A DNA stretch of 64,000 bases from Acestrorhynchus altus (GCA_034509495.1 CM067507.1:16172950-16236949); one strand, 5' to 3'; counted from the first letter of the stretch, positions 1 through 13,348 are shown. Translations and numbers: made by a program. The notes: generated by a model from the letters alone, not told the origin.

Positions 1-1545
1 AGGTTAACTTCCTTGCTGCCTCATTGTCATTGGAGATCAGGTCTATGTTGTGTCGTCAGCAAATTTAATGGTGATGTTTTAGCTGTGTCTGGCTGTGCAG
101 TCATGAGTGTACAGGGAGTACAGGAGTGGGCTAAGCACACAGCCCTGAGGGGCAACGGTGTTGAGGATCAGTGTGAAGGATGTGTTTCTACTTATCCTCA
201 TCACTTGCCAACAGCCTGTTAGGAAGTTTAGGATCCAGCTGCAAAAAGAGCTTTTCAGACCAAGATCCCGGAGCTTCGTGTCAAGCAGCGGGGGAAAGAT
301 AGTGTTGACAAACAGCATTCTCACATATGTGTTCTTTTTGTCCAGGTGGGAGAGGGCAGTGTGTAGAGTGAGGGCAGTTGCATCATCAGTGGATCTATTG
401 TGCCTGTATGTGAATTGCAGTGGGTCCAGGCACTGTGGCAGGCAGTGAGGAGCACTTGTTTATGATCAAGGTCAGAGCAACTGGGCACCAGTCATTTCAG
501 CAAGTCATGCTGGCTGTTTTCAAGGGACAGGGACAATGGTGGCCAGTTTGAAGCATGCTGGCACAACTGAGAGGGAGAGAGAGGCGTTCAAAATGTCTGC
601 AAAGAATCCTGCTAACTGATCTGCACATGCTTTAAGCACACACCCCGGAATGCCATATGGACCAGTGGCTTTACGGGTGTTGACACCCTTGAAGGAGCTG
701 CGCACTACAGAGATAGAGGGTGGGTTGGTCAGGTAGACTGGACATGGCTCTATCCATGGGCTTCATGTGATTTGCTTCGAAATGTGCATAAAAGGAGTTC
801 AGGTCTTCTGGAACCGTTGTACTGTTGCTGCTCAGGGAGTGAGAGTTCCTCTTAAAGTTTGTGATTGGGTTTAACCCCTGCCACAAGCTTCTGACATTGC
901 TGGTGTTGAACTGTCCTTCCATTTAGTCTCTGTATTCATGTTTTGCTGCTTTTATGGTCTTACAGGGAGCATAGCTGTCTTTTTTGGAATGCGTATCCAG
1001 AGCACTGTGACCTTCACAGTTGAGCCATGGCTTCTGATTGGGGTAAACACAAACTTCCTCTATGCACTTTCTAATGAATCCATTGACTGAATTAGCATTT
1101 TCATCAATGCTGTTAGATGAATCCTCCTCCTTTACTCTTCCCAGAGAGCTGCTTTGTTCTGTCCGTGCTGTGCAGAGAGAACCCAGCTGGCTTGATGGCT
1201 TCATTAGAGATCTCCGCTGACATCCATGTCTCTACAAGGCAGATAATGCACCAGTCCCTTGTCTCTCTTTGGAAGGAAATCTGTGCTTGAAGTTCACTCG
1301 GTTTGTTGTCCAGAGACTGAATATTAGCCAGTAGTATGCTGGGTAATGGTAGTCAAGTTCATTGTCTCAATCTTACCAGAATGCCGGCTCTCTTACCTCT
1401 TTTCCAGCAGGTGTGCAGCCAGGATGGCCCAGGTGAATAGAAATCTTTTGGGGTGTCTTTCTGGGTCATAAAAATCAAAGTCTGGTTTGCAGTGAGTGAT
1501 TATCAGTCTGATTTGGAGAAGTGTTTGTTAGTCATAGACGAGGGT
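1..1545 (-). mobile_element. L2-type LINE fragment, cut by window edge
   Basis: Read on the minus strand, the 5' part lies near 1545 and the reverse transcriptase runs off the window start. Visible pieces: a start-of-endonuclease block around 1320-1200; a linker with YPNQKPW at 923-1204; LWQGLNPITNFK at 671-922; RKATGPYGIPGCVLKACADQLAGFF at 520-705; TKLRDLGLKSSFCSWILNFLTG and APQGCVLSPLLYSLYTHDC at 79-324; and a FADDTT box near 50-70. The pieces are in different frames with stops, and much of the endonuclease is deleted near 1130. An inactive copy of the fish L2 (Maui-like) clade; the clade name is from memory. Confidence 0.85.
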
Positions 1546-2074
1546 GCTGACAACATTCTGTGCAATAAAAGAGACAGACACAACAAAAATCTACAGAACT
1601 AGAGGCAGTTTATGACATGGCATTCAGTCACAACGCAATTCATTCAAGGCACAACAAATGAATACTCTTGTCCATATAGTGTACATGGAGCAGCTGGTAG
1701 GATTGGTGCAGCAAGTCCATGGGTATTAAACGATCAATAGGTAGTTCTCCCCACTCATCAACCAGCCAATGCCTAATGTTCCAACTTCTTGATCTACAAG
1801 AAGGAGCAAAGGATAGCACTGTCACCAACTGAAACAAAACTGAGCCATGTAGAAAGGTTGAGCCCATATTTATTCTTAAAAACAAAGCTACCTAAAATGA
1901 TTTTTTTGACAACCTGAATCTCATAGCCTGTCCTCTGCATATTGTACTAAATACATCCTACTCCCCACAAGCAAGGCCTGAATAATATATAGTAATTAAT
2001 TAATAACATTTTTATTCACTGATAAGAGGTTAGAAGAAATAAAAGAAGTATCAGCCTTTCAGATGCTTGATGAA
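1546..2074. other. Intergenic, nothing recognised
   Basis: AT-rich with no coding signal between the LINE's 5' end and the Tc1 remnant. Confidence 0.6.
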
Positions 2075-2620
2075 TAGCATTTGTGTCTGTTGGAAAGTGG
2101 ACAGTGTATGGCTACTTATCAGAGACAGAGGAATGGCGAGAGGACAGGATGTATACAGGTTCTGTATAGCATTCCGCAGCACATTTGCCTGGAGACATTG
2201 CAGCTTGACCTGTAGATCCAGGCATCCCAGCTGGTCCCATAAATGCTGGACTGGTTATAAATCTGGGTCCAGGCAGCACAGAAGTGTTGCATTCTGGCAG
2301 AGACATTCATGGGAAACCCTTGGTGTGGGCGAGCATTATCCTGCTGAAAAATGCCAGTTGGAAGCCCTACCATGAGAGGCAACACACATTTGCAGGATGT
2401 TTTACACCTCACTGAGCTGTTAGTGTCCTTTGTACTATGGGTGACAAATGTTACAGTCTGTAGCAGTCCAGGTTTCTTTTTCACATCATCACTGCAAACA
2501 AAGGTGGCAATGGTTGGCTGTGAATGACAGGAAATGCAATGGGTGGTGTGACACCAAATTTCCTTAATGCCAAAATGACTATCCTGCTTCTTTCTATGCA
2601 AAGATCCTCCCCCTCTCTAA
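2075..2620 (-). mobile_element. Tc1-like transposase remnant (antisense)
   Basis: The minus strand encodes GIFQQDNARPH, the second-aspartate (DDE) box of Tc1/mariner transposases, flanked by degenerate sequence resembling the family's LPLMVGLP and C-terminal region. Frames are broken and I see no clear terminal inverted repeats. A fragment at 29339-29569 looks like the same family. Confidence 0.7.
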
Positions 2621-2952
2621 GTCTATCAACTGGACAAAATGTCTTTCAGTGTGTAGCAGAGACATGTCTAGCAGTCAATAAGCTTTCATCAAGAGGTACA
2701 CTAACCAAAAGTATCCTCTTAGGGGCTTTTTGTAGGACAGCAGGGGATTTTTTGCACTGTTGTGCAAATACCCAGACCTAGTCTTATCAGACCACACCTG
2801 TAATCATTTACATATAATTTACATAGCTTTAAATTACGGAATAATTGCATTCTATGTCGGGTTTTACTTTTACACTGGATTTTATCAATACTGTGATGTG
2901 TTAGATGTTTTCTGTAGACTGTTGTTAAAAGAGGTGGAGTCATAGAATCAGT

Positions 2953-2955
<3 letters not shown>
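2621..2955. other. Intergenic, nothing recognised
   Basis: May include outer parts of the Tc1 remnant; no clear boundary or coding signal. Confidence 0.5.

Positions 2956-3027
<72 letters not shown>
2956..3027. repeat. (GT)n microsatellite
   Basis: About 36 uninterrupted GT units. Confidence 0.98.
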
Positions 3028-3028
<1 letters not shown>

Positions 3029-3479
3029 TGAAACAGTCACTTCCATTCAGTGGAAGCAGCCCAGATACAGAACTGAACCAGTTTGTGAACCAGATCTCAG
3101 ACTAATCTGGGGCAGAATTGGTGAGTCGAGTGACTCTAACCCTGACAGATTAATTTATATATCTGTTTACATTCACAATTTATGACCAGTGCTACTAAAG
3201 AACAATCAAGTTTTAGGCTTTTAACACTATAAAATACAAAATTAGGAAAGTAGCTCATTCTTTTATTTTTATTAGGCATTTCCTGTACACCAACTAGCTA
3301 GTTCTAATACTAATGCTAACTAATACAAAAGTCATTTCTGTGATCAAATTTCAGAATCATTAGTTAATATTTAATAGCTAGTATTTTTATCCTTGTGAGG
3401 AAATTATGGAAATGTATCTACTTTGCTCTACTTAGGCAAAAAGCAGGTTAGTTAGTTAAATTAACATTAGCCACTTGTC
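3028..3479. other. Intergenic, nothing recognised
   Basis: AT-rich, with repeated short CTAGTT/TAACTAAT words only. Confidence 0.6.
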
Positions 3480-3800
3480 AGTATCTGTCTTGTCCCTCTG
3501 GTCTCATCTTTATTTTGTTTAGCTCCCCTCCTGCTTCTGAGCACATGTCCTGTTTCTGCCCATTCCCAGCTGTTTCTGATTCATAACCCTGCCCCATCAT
3601 TATCATGTTCCAGTCTTGTCTAGTGTTCTCCTGTGTATATAATCCCCTTGTCCTCTTTGTCAGTCTTCTTGACTACTCGTCTTGTCTACATGTCTCGTCT
3701 GGTCGTCTTGATTGTTGTTTATGTGCCATGTTCAATAAATATTCAACCCAGCAAGTACTTCCGCCTCTTGTGCGGAAGTGCTCCAAAATCTAGTAGACAT
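3480..3800 (+). repeat. Possible solo LTR fragment
   Basis: A C/T-rich block with TGTATATAATCCCC (TATA-like) followed 100 bp later by TTCAATAAATATTC (polyA signal-like) resembles fish Gypsy-type LTRs, with repeated GTCTTGTCTACATGTCTCGTC-like pyrimidine phrases. No boundaries, duplication or internal region are visible, so this is a weak call. Confidence 0.25.
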
Positions 3801-5084
3801 CCATGGACAGTAGAGACTAGAGTATAGTTGATATTGTAACTTTAGATCAGCTCTTTGAATTCTATGCTGTCTATGTTTTATCCATGGATTAAAATTTGTG
3901 TATATTGTTTATTGATTTTATGTTTCTATTTTATATTTGCAAGTTCTGTGCATCATTATGATATATAAATGTGTACTAATTTATACTATAATTTTACAGA
4001 TACAGCAGCTATAGCTACACTCTTCAGGCATTCACCATTCTGAAAAATGGACCTCCTCAGGTGGGTTTTACCATTAACCATATGTGAAATAGAAATGATT
4101 ATATCTTTGTTTTTGCTTTGTTTTCTAACCACTTTGTTTAGGCTGCTTTACAAATAGAATTGTCATTGTCTTAGTCTACTTGTCTGATCAATGTCTACTA
4201 AGTGAATAAATGTCTACTAGACTATTAGGCTATCTCAGTATTTTTAATAAAATGTATTAAGTGACTTATCTGAATATTCACTTTTATGCATGTGCTCCAC
4301 TGAGCTGATATCACATGAGTTCATGGACATTTGTTGAAACAATAAATGACTGAGTGGTGTGCTTTTATTTCATATTTCTGTAATAATGAATTAAAGTACA
4401 TATTTACTTTAAATTACTGACTGGTGATAATATATATGACTCTTAAAATTATTGCATAATGCTTAATTGTATTTATTAACTTTTCTATTAAACATTTATG
4501 TGGTGATTTGTTTAATTTGTGGAGTGGTTTTGTATTTCAGAGTTTACCTGCTTTAGTTCTGTGCTTGTTCCCTGCATATTTTACTGTTTTCCTTTATATA
4601 ATTGATGCCTGGTGCCATTAATATAATTAACAAAAGTTAACTTGGGTATTTTTAAACTGCCATATCAGTTACTGAATTGACAAATTCTGCATGAGAGCAG
4701 ATGAGTTTAGTTTCTTAACTCTGACACTTACAGTGGACTTCTAAGACTGTATATATAAGTTGTCACCATATTAAAGAATTCAGAAATACAAAAATCTTTA
4801 ATAAAATCCATAAACATGGCATTTGTGTATATTTGAGTGGTGCCACAGTAATTTGATATAACCCAATATATCGATTTCAAATACATTACTTATATTAGAC
4901 TATATGGAATTTCCTTATACTGTGGCCTCATTTCCACTGCAGGGCCAAAAGGTTCTGAGGAAGGGTGGTAACTGTTCTAGTGGCTTTGGCAAATGGGGCT
5001 GAACATGGTTTTCTCAGCATATTTACCTAACTCTACTTTAAGCCCTTTTATTGCACCACAAATATAAAAATAAAAATGTGCACA
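3801..5084. other. AT-rich intergenic DNA
   Basis: Very AT-rich to about 4910. The stretch 4920-5040 (CATTTCCACTGCAGGGCC...) has the look of a repeat edge but cannot be assigned. Confidence 0.5.
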
Positions 5085-5340
5085 CAGGAATTTGTCCTCC
5101 ACATTTAACCCATCCACACAGTGAAACACACACATACACACTAGTAAATACACACACTAGGAGGCAGTGAGTCCAAAAGGGTGGGCAGCCCTATCCTTGG
5201 CACCCCAGGCATCAGTTGGGGAGATAAGTAGCTCAATGTCACTCCAGTCATGTCTTGCTAGTTCAAGGAATCAAACTTGAACTGGAAGGCAACCTTCCAG
5301 TCACAAGGCTGGTTCCTTAACCACCAGGCCACGGCTGCTT
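5085..5340 (-). mobile_element. tRNA-derived SINE (antisense)
   Basis: Reverse complement begins with a tRNA-like head: A box TGGCCTGGTGG (5321-5331) and B box AGTTTGATTCC (5267-5277), about 55 bp apart, as in a tRNA gene promoter for RNA polymerase III. The body then runs through the GGGCTGCCCACCC and ACTGCCTCCTAGTGTGTG blocks to a tail ending near 5085. A partial copy of the same body is at 17770-17890. Confidence 0.7.
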
Positions 5341-6077
5341 ATTAATCCCTTTAATAAACCACAAATGGTGACGTATATGGCCTTATATCAGATTTCCATA
5401 GGGAAAAGAAGAACGTTTTATACACTAAAGCTGACACTAACATTGCATTGGTATGATTACTGTGTATTTATACAGTTAATTTAAAGAAGAAGCAATATAA
5501 ACAATGAAACAGTATAATTTATCCCTGTATTAGAATGCTGAAAAGATTAAAGAATCACTAACATGATAATCCAGCATCATCATAAAGTTTAGTCAAGACA
5601 TCTGTCGTGCCTTATTATAATGCATGAAAAGATCTCGTCCCCATCCATGTGTTTTGTTATAACGTATCAGTGAAATCACTTTGTAACAGAAAATAATCAT
5701 TATTATCCCGGTACAGGTTGCTTGAATCAAACCTTCCCTGACATGCAGACACACAGAGGCCTACACAGCCACACACTCCTGGATTCATCTTTCCTGATGG
5801 ATGACAGGAAAGGAAGCGACTGCTCCAGTTATCAAGGAATGTGGCATTTTCACCGTTCCAACTATGTAGCTCTTTCTACAGAGGAGTAACAGGGCTGATC
5901 TGGGTAGCCTGAGCTTGGCTAGTTACTGTCCCACATCCACCCTTTCAACCTGTTTCTCTAGCTCTCTCTCTGCTCCTGCTGTAGAACATCACTAGAGCTC
6001 CTCCAACTGGTTGCAGTCAGTATTGAACCTCTTACCATTGTGAGGAATACTGAAAAATGTTTTCTTATGTTTTCTTA

Positions 6078-6079
<2 letters not shown>
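5341..6079. other. Intergenic, single-copy-looking
   Basis: 5700-6000 is GC-balanced and free of repeat phrases or long ORFs; it could be conserved non-coding DNA. Confidence 0.4.

Positions 6080-6127
<48 letters not shown>
6080..6127. repeat. (AT)n microsatellite
   Basis: About 24 AT units without interruption. Confidence 0.97.
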
Positions 6128-6131
<4 letters not shown>

Positions 6132-7900
6132 TTCAGTTAGTTGCTTTTTTAATATAATAATGATCTGTTCAGTTAGTCATTTACATTTACATTCAAATGC
6201 CTACAAACTGGCCTAATTCTCATATTAGACTAAACTATGTTGAGACAAAATATATCCTATTTGCCACTATTTTACCATAATTCATCTAACAGTCTCACTC
6301 AACACCCAAAAGCACTTAAAACAGCTGGTGTTGAACTGGAGAGCATTTTAGGGCCTTGTTGAAACCATGCCTGTTTAACATTGTTTTGCAATTGTTCTGC
6401 TATCAACTGACATTTCAAAGTGCTCCCATGTCACTGAACTCTTCCAAAATACATTTGTTGGAGCAGCAGAGAGGGGGTAGAAGTCAGTGGCCCTGCAGAG
6501 CCGAATAACAGGGGCCTTTTGTCCACTACGCTCGACACCTCCTGCAGGAAACGTGAGAGGAATTTCTGCACTTTGATATTGCCGTCATCACCACAGATGC
6601 TCGTTGCATTAGACCGAAACGCTCCTGCTTCTCTGTGGCATCGGCTGTACACCAAAAGGGGCCATTTGTTGCAATGCTGACAGAGGAAGAGACAATGAAG
6701 GGCATGTCCCTGTGATTCTGTGGAAAGCTGGGGCGGACCACGCCGAATCCTGAGCTCTATCAAAGCTGACCATTTTGTTTTTGGCCTCAGGGTTTTTTGG
6801 ATCCGCCTTGTCAAACAAGCCTCTGCATTCACACCTCCTTTCTTCAGCAATGTATGACATTGGGCTGTCCGCTGACAAACGCTGTGCCAACCCTTTAATT
6901 TGGCCTTTTAACTATAGAAAAAACTGCCCCATTTGACCGACTGGCCATGTTCTCAGTGCCCCTGTTAATTGCACTCACAGATGAAGGCCTACAGTGGATT
7001 TGATCTGCAGTGCATGTCTTACAAATCGGCTGGTGACCACAAGGTCACTTCAACCAGAGAAGAGTAACGGAACACATTAGCTAAAGACTTAAAGGCAATA
7101 ACTGCTCTTTAGTGATAAAGGTTTGATTTCCTATCCTTTGTTTCCAAACTACTCTCATCTTTAGAAACTGAACACCATGGGGTGACTTAGCTGCCATAAG
7201 AACTTCACATTAACCTCAGTGCAGCCACCATTTCTCACTCATAGCTCAGGGAAAGATTCAAGTACAGTAACATCTTGGAATTGCAGGTTCAAAACGTTCA
7301 AATGGTAGTGTGCTTGTGATCATGTGTGGACAGTCTCATTTTGAAGAAAACAACAGTAAGGACACTGAAACCTGGTAAACTGTAAATCAAACTCATGATG
7401 TAATTAGATTAAATATAATAAAATATAATGTAAATCAAACCAAGAGCAGAATGACAATAATGACTATTATTTAAAGGGTTCCGCTCAATGAAGTGGCTGA
7501 ATGCGAGGTGTAAGGTGATAGAGAGGCTGTTACGGTGCTCACTTGAGGCCTGTGAGTATGGATAACCTTAAAATAACAAATGATGCCAGGGTCAATAGCC
7601 TCAGCTCTTATCTCACTTTAAATACAAGCGCCCTCAGCTAACACTCAGCTCTGTCGATACCCAGAGCTTGTTTTCCCTCCTGCATCACTTCCACTTGCAT
7701 TCTCAACTTATGAGCCAGTAGACTGCAGACAGCAAAGACGTGTCCACTGTGCTGCTGAGAATGATGTCTGGTTGTGAGCGATGAGAGGACCAGAATGTCA
7801 TAGAAAGAAGTGTAAAGAAATGTATAATTAATATATAAGATAACTACAGTATTTTCATCATTAAAACCAATCATAAATATACAATAGATAGATTATTGTA

Positions 7901-7903
<3 letters not shown>
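6128..7903. other. Intergenic, single-copy-looking
   Basis: GC-balanced patches at 6430-7080 and 7480-7790. Overlapping minus-strand ORFs up to 139 codons at 6431-6890 resemble no protein I know and lack splice or codon-bias support. Confidence 0.4.

Positions 7904-7947
<44 letters not shown>
7904..7947. repeat. (TA)n microsatellite
   Basis: About 22 TA units. Confidence 0.97.
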
Positions 7948-7949
<2 letters not shown>

Positions 7950-10900
7950 CACAAGTATCCAGCAAGCTGTGGTCAGAAACTGAATACGGATGAGAGGCTA
8001 GAAGTTAACAAACACAAATTGGATTAGGTTACTAAATGCCTCTAAGTGTACAGTAGCATGGCTATGCAATTATTTGCCTCTGTACTACAGAGAAATGGTA
8101 TGCATTGTTATAAAATGAATTGTATTACATTTTCAAATTCAAATGGGTTTTTCCACATGCAATGGCATGATCTGACATTCAGCAGCCAACTAATATTAAC
8201 TGTCAATTGGGATTAATTTGGTAATAAGTCAAACTATTTTCACGCCAATATTAATAATTACACAGAATTTCCACACTACTAATAATAATTACACACAATT
8301 TTCACTACAGCTATTCATTATGATAATGTTTATAATGATAATTCCAATCAAATGCTTTATTTCTACAGTAACAGATGATTCCACTACTCTATGAAACCCT
8401 TTGTCCTTTGCAAAAGTCTAGGAGGAGCAAATAACAATGTTCTGATGTTGCACACTTCTTCCTCCTCAACACATTCTCTAGTTTCTAAGCAGGCTTTGCC
8501 AAGGCCAGTGAACCCCAAGCAGACAGCTACATCAAAAAGAATGCAAGCATATTCACGGTTGACATGATGCCTCACTATGGGTGCAGAAACGTCCGCCTTG
8601 ACCTCAAGTTGGGCCTTCTCCGTCAGAGACGCTTTTCTGTGACACCTGCAGAGAGCAAAAGCAGCAACCTGTCGCACTGTGTAATCCGATGAAGCGGTTA
8701 TCCATTTCTGGTCCGTTTAAAATTACAGCATACAGGTGTTTTTCGGGGAGGCCGGCCCTGACAGACAGGCATGTTAGAGGACAGCCAAGCACTTGTGTTC
8801 ACCACAAAGATCCCTCTTGTCTAACAAGAGCCTGACCGGCGCACGCCGTGGTTTGGGTTACCCTCTATCGCTCTCATCTCTCTTTAAGGACTTCGAAGGT
8901 GCTCTTCCAAAGGATCGACTGAGTTTCAAAGAGCAGGACGTGCAATTTTCCTTTTTTTTCTTTTTTGTAGGTCCTGTCTGTTGTATGCTGCACCTGTCAC
9001 TGACATTCAGAGCGCTTGGCTTTGCTGCCAGCAAGAGGCTGGCTTCAAAAACCCACACAGATAAACGTGAAACGGTCTCATCTCATGTGAACATCCATCG
9101 AGTCAGCGCATTCACTGAATCCCAAAAGACATGAAAAGGGCTAAACGAAATCTATGCCCTTCAGATGACTTTCATGTGAAAGCTAATCGCTAACGAGGGG
9201 CACTTTTATAGACTATTGCAGTTATATGGCAGTTTGTTTTACATAAAGTTATAAAAAAAAATCATACATGTCAATTTAAGTATATAAGTAAATTTGAGAA
9301 TAGTAATATTGAGGCTTACAAGAATGATTTTTATGGAATTTCTGAGACTGTAGGACAATAAGGGACAAAAGACCAGATAAAATCCAGGCATATTATGACA
9401 TACTTTAACTGCTTTTGTAAGTAATACAGTGTCACACGTGTATTTAAGATAACTTAAAGCTCACACATTTGAAGACATGTATGCTGTGATTAAGATCATG
9501 TAGATTTTACTACATTGTAAAAAGGACAGGCCAACTTACAATTACAACACTGCATTGTAATTTAGTCAATTACAATTATTAAATAATTACAGTTATATTT
9601 TAGATCAAAAATATTAGTTCAACCTATCTCAAGCAGTTTAGAAAAGCCAGTTAAAGAAGTGAATGTACTGCATCTGAATTTACCTAAATTTTAATTGGTG
9701 TTTCCAGCCCCTCCAAATTTGGACCCTGTTTATTCCCATCTCTATGACAGAAATCTCACTACCACATGAAGATTCCTGAGTAGAGTGCTTCTTTTTCTCT
9801 TAAAACCCAAGGCAATATGTATATATTATAAATACGCCCAAACAGTAGAACGCTTTAGACCACTTATTTTTAGTACATTTTGGGATTTTTACTTTTTGTC
9901 AAATTATTGTTTTGATTTATTAACCAAAAATAGTTAAAATGATCTAACTATACAAACTAGGTTTATAGAAGTGCAAAAAGAGATTGAATGCAGCCTAGAG
10001 ACAGTGTTTCCAGGAGCTAATGCATGTTTGCGTGTTCATGTTCGTTGTTGACTATGTTTGGAGCAAGGCTGCGTTTGACTGACAGCCAGCTGCGCTGGTA
10101 AAATACAATATTCTCCAAAACAACAGCCAGTCTGTCGTTGGTCATTCTTTGCTGCCCGTAGGGGAGAAGTATAATGTGGCAGAAAGCATAGACCTCGCAG
10201 TTTCAGCAAACTTACCAGAGGTCCAGCATTACTTTCAAATATCCTACTGCTATTGGAACTTAAAGGTAAAATGCATTGCCCTTTGCACAGCACCTATTAC
10301 TAGCAATTCTTCTTGGTGGTGCACAAAAAGTGGGATCAGGCCTAAGATTTCAGAAATGATAGAAACAGCATATGGAAAAAAAATGCTGTGGTACTGTGCT
10401 ATTTATTTAATATAAATTCATCCTATCATGAGATCAAGGTTTAAAATGCTTTAGAAGTGTTTGTGTTCCACACGTGTTTGAAAATTCAGTCTGTCATGTA
10501 GAACATCCAAGCTTGAATCTATTCTAATTCATGGGAGATTTTAATGTGCAATGAAATATACAGTGGTAAAAAAGTCCAGCTACCAGAGATAAACATTGTA
10601 TTACTAAGGTCATATCTGTTATCTATTGCTTTACAACTAAAACTAGTCCTGTAAGTTGTTGGGAGACAATTCACTTGTCGTTGTACTTGTAAAAAATAGC
10701 TTGTCATTTTCTGACTTTTTGCTATGTAGGGAAACGGGTGGCTCACTGGCGGTGTATAAAACCCCTGATGTTTCATTCTCCAAAATGTCATATGGATTGA
10801 TTTTACACCTGAATTACAATTCTAATCAGTGGTGTAGAACCACATGTTAAAATGCGCTGGCCCCTGGGCTATGACGGAATTGGACAAGGCCCAGGAAATT

Positions 10901-11896
10901 GTGTCCGCGGCAGAAACAAGTGTTAGGTGATTGTTTACTTCATGTCTTTAAATTGCATTTCTTCCGTTTTAATTTCAGCACTGGCAAGCGGGGAACGGGA
11001 GGCCTATTTTTTTTCCTACCGCCAGCTTTCCCCTTTTTCCTTTGTCATTAATCCAGCCTCAGCGATGCTCACCATATGCAAATGTCATGACCCGATCTGA
11101 GCGGCCTAAGGCTAGCTTTGACAGCACTGTCTCCACGTAAAACTCAGGGCGAAGCTGAGGGACACTCAGTGGCAGGTGACTTGCTTTTGACACTTTGCAA
11201 TTACGAAACACAGGCTCCTATAATGCGGACGCAGAGGACTGTGAAAATGAGGAGGGTTACTGGGCCGCTATAGTTTGTTGTAGGAGAGGATGTATGATAT
11301 TATAACTCAATACACAATCGTGTTTTCCACTCCAGTAGGTGAGGACACAGGTTTAGCAAGTCTGGCCCAGTCTGGATCACATTTATAGAAAGAGTAAAGA
11401 GAACAACACTCATTTTCCCTATGCTGGATGTGTGAATGGCTAAAGTGAATAAAGGAATCTAGTACACACAGAATGAGATTAATGTATTTTACAATCATAC
11501 TTCAGACTAGTCACCAATGTAGCCAGTCTTCAATACCTTTAACCACCATTATCCTCAAATCCAGACTGATGAATCTGATCAAATTAGTTTTGTGTGTTCT
11601 TCATTAAGTTACAATGAGCATGTCAATCTGTGTTTTAATCTCAATCTACCACATTATAATGAAAACAATCAGGTGTGGACACCATCACACTGTTTATAGC
11701 CAAGTCTGTCCAGAGAATTTTCTTTTTGCATTGATTAGGTGATACTCAGAAAACATTGTGCTCATTAATCTACACCACAAATATGTTGTGGTTAAAAATG
11801 ACCAAATGAATCCCATGAGAACACAAGCAGAGTCACTGCAAAAATATTGATTTGCTTTACTACGACTCAAAATCTGATGTCTTGAATGTAATGCAG
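7948..11896. other. Intergenic, single-copy-looking with GC-balanced patches
   Basis: Patches at 8380-9130, 9990-10320 and 10850-11260 stand out from AT-rich surroundings and lack repeat signatures. No gene can be built from them; conserved non-coding elements are the likeliest explanation. Confidence 0.4.
11076..11083 (+). promoter_or_regulatory. POU octamer motif in single-copy-looking block
   Basis: Exact ATGCAAAT within CCATATGCAAATGTCATGA, inside a GC-balanced stretch (10850-11260) that lacks repeat signatures. A lone octamer is common by chance; the surrounding block makes it a candidate only. Confidence 0.2.
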
Positions 11897-11904
11897 ATGC
11901 TTAG

Positions 11905-11945
11905 AATAGAATAGAATAAAATAGAATAGAATAGAATAGAACTTT
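11905..11945. repeat. (AATAG)n microsatellite with LINE-like 3' tail
   Basis: Tandem AATAG units with one AATAA variant run into ACTTTATTAATCCCTTGGGAGGGTTCCTTCAGGGAAATTA (11941-11980), a tail I recall from fish non-LTR elements. Probably a 5'-truncated retroelement end. Confidence 0.55.
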
Positions 11946-12099
11946 ATTAATCCCTTGGGAGGGTTCCTTCAGGGAAATTAAGGACCACAGCACAACTATG
12001 GGACACTTAAAGTTGTTAAAATAGCTGAACATGGTGGTTAGCATGATATAATCCAATATAATATTTGGTTCAAGGCCATATCAGGGTTGAGTTTCCATG

Positions 12100-12420
12100 T
12101 TCTACCCGTATCTGCATGACATTCATCCTGGGACTCCGGTTTCCTTGTACATTCCAAAGCTATGGAGATCAGGGGAACTGGCTACCCTAAATTTACCTTG
12201 TGTGTAAATGAGTGAGTGAACATATGTCTGTACGTTGACTTCCCAACCAGTGCTTGATGCCATCCTCTAGGCGGACAGTCATTTCCGGTAGGGAGCACTC
12301 TGTGCGCGATTGGCTGCCACTCCTCATCAATGTGTCGGCTGTGATTGTGATGAGTGCTGATTGTAAAGCATACTTGGGTATCCAAAAAAACTCTATATAA
12401 ATGTAACTTCATTCATTCAT
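12100..12420 (+). repeat. Interspersed repeat fragment
   Basis: The block with TCCGGTTTCC...ACATTCCAAAGCTATGGAGAT...CTACCCTAAATTT...GTGTGTAAATGAGTGAGTGAA is a diverged copy of a common fish repeat (typical phrases: hairline title 'ccaaagacatg', 'gactctaaat', 'gagtgtgtg'). 14785-14885 holds a related stretch (GGTGACTCTAAAAGTGGCC...ATGGACTAGCGCCCTGTC). Confidence 0.45.
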
Positions 12421-12914
12421 ACATATTCTGTAATTAAAATGTATTCTGTGGGTGATGTATGTGACAGTTATATTATTTATAATAAACTTAAATATAGCAG
12501 CAAACTTACCTTTTCTATGTAAAGATGATGTTAACAAAAGTGATGTAAAAGTGTCCTGACCAGAGAAAGCCACAGACCACACATGCATAGCTGGTCTGAC
12601 CATGAGTGCATGATAGTTCCACCATATGGAAATGTAGGCCCTTCCCAAGAGACAAGACCATGACTGCTCATACGGCAACGTGCATGCAAGTTCGCAAAGT
12701 GCAGTACATAACATTCATTTAAAAGTGGGGGTAAATGACATTTTTAAGTCTTTTTGTTACAGTTTATTAAATGTTAACACTGTTTATTAAAGTAAACTTT
12801 AAACTTCACTGTTGTGCTGTCCAGACTAGCATAACATAATCTATCTCACGATCACAAGTATTTGAATGCATGCTAGCAACAGAATCCTGCATGACTTTAT
12901 GCCTGTATACAATT
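12421..12914. other. AT-rich intergenic DNA
   Basis: No feature seen. Confidence 0.5.
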
Positions 12915-13030
12915 CTGGAGAACAACTAATGACAATTGAACTCAAGAGCAAAACAAACACACTCCTCCCTTCAGTGATCCTTCAGAAGCTCTGCCCCCAA
13001 ATTTGTGTATGTGCACAACACAGATTAAAT
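12915..13030. repeat. Dispersed repeat family B, copy 1
   Basis: ACAATTGAACTCAAGAGCAA then AACAAACACACTCCTCCCTTCAG and GAAGCTCTGCCCCC matches the blocks at 42573-42690 and, less well, at 39755-39885. Not a family I can name. Confidence 0.5.
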
Positions 13031-13272
13031 AAAATAGAATAAAATGTATATAAAATAAAATGTAAAAATTGTGGTGACTAAATAGAATTTTAGTAGCAAC
13101 ACCTACAGTATCACATATTTGCAGTAGAAAAATGAAAAAATAAAGTTTTATCCATTCTACAACTTTGACAATATTAAATAAGGTAGACTGGTTTACAGCC
13201 AATTAGCTATGTTTTCTCCCAGTCTCTGGGAGAGAATCACACATACCTTCTAGTGCTTCATGTTTATGGTGA

Positions 13273-13275
<3 letters not shown>

Positions 13276-13339
<64 letters not shown>
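13276..13339. repeat. (TA)n microsatellite at Tc1 flank
   Basis: About 32 TA units immediately left of the Tc1 element at 13349. Tc1/mariner elements insert at TA, so TA-rich targets are expected. Confidence 0.97.
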
Positions 13340-13343
<4 letters not shown>

Positions 13344-13348
13344 CACAC

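Noticed and set aside
2958..3185. ORF encoding a CV dipeptide run
   Set aside because: It is the translation of the GT microsatellite.
6431..6890. Overlapping minus-strand ORFs up to 139 codons
   Set aside because: No recognisable domain, two overlapping frames are open at once, and there is no splice or promoter support.
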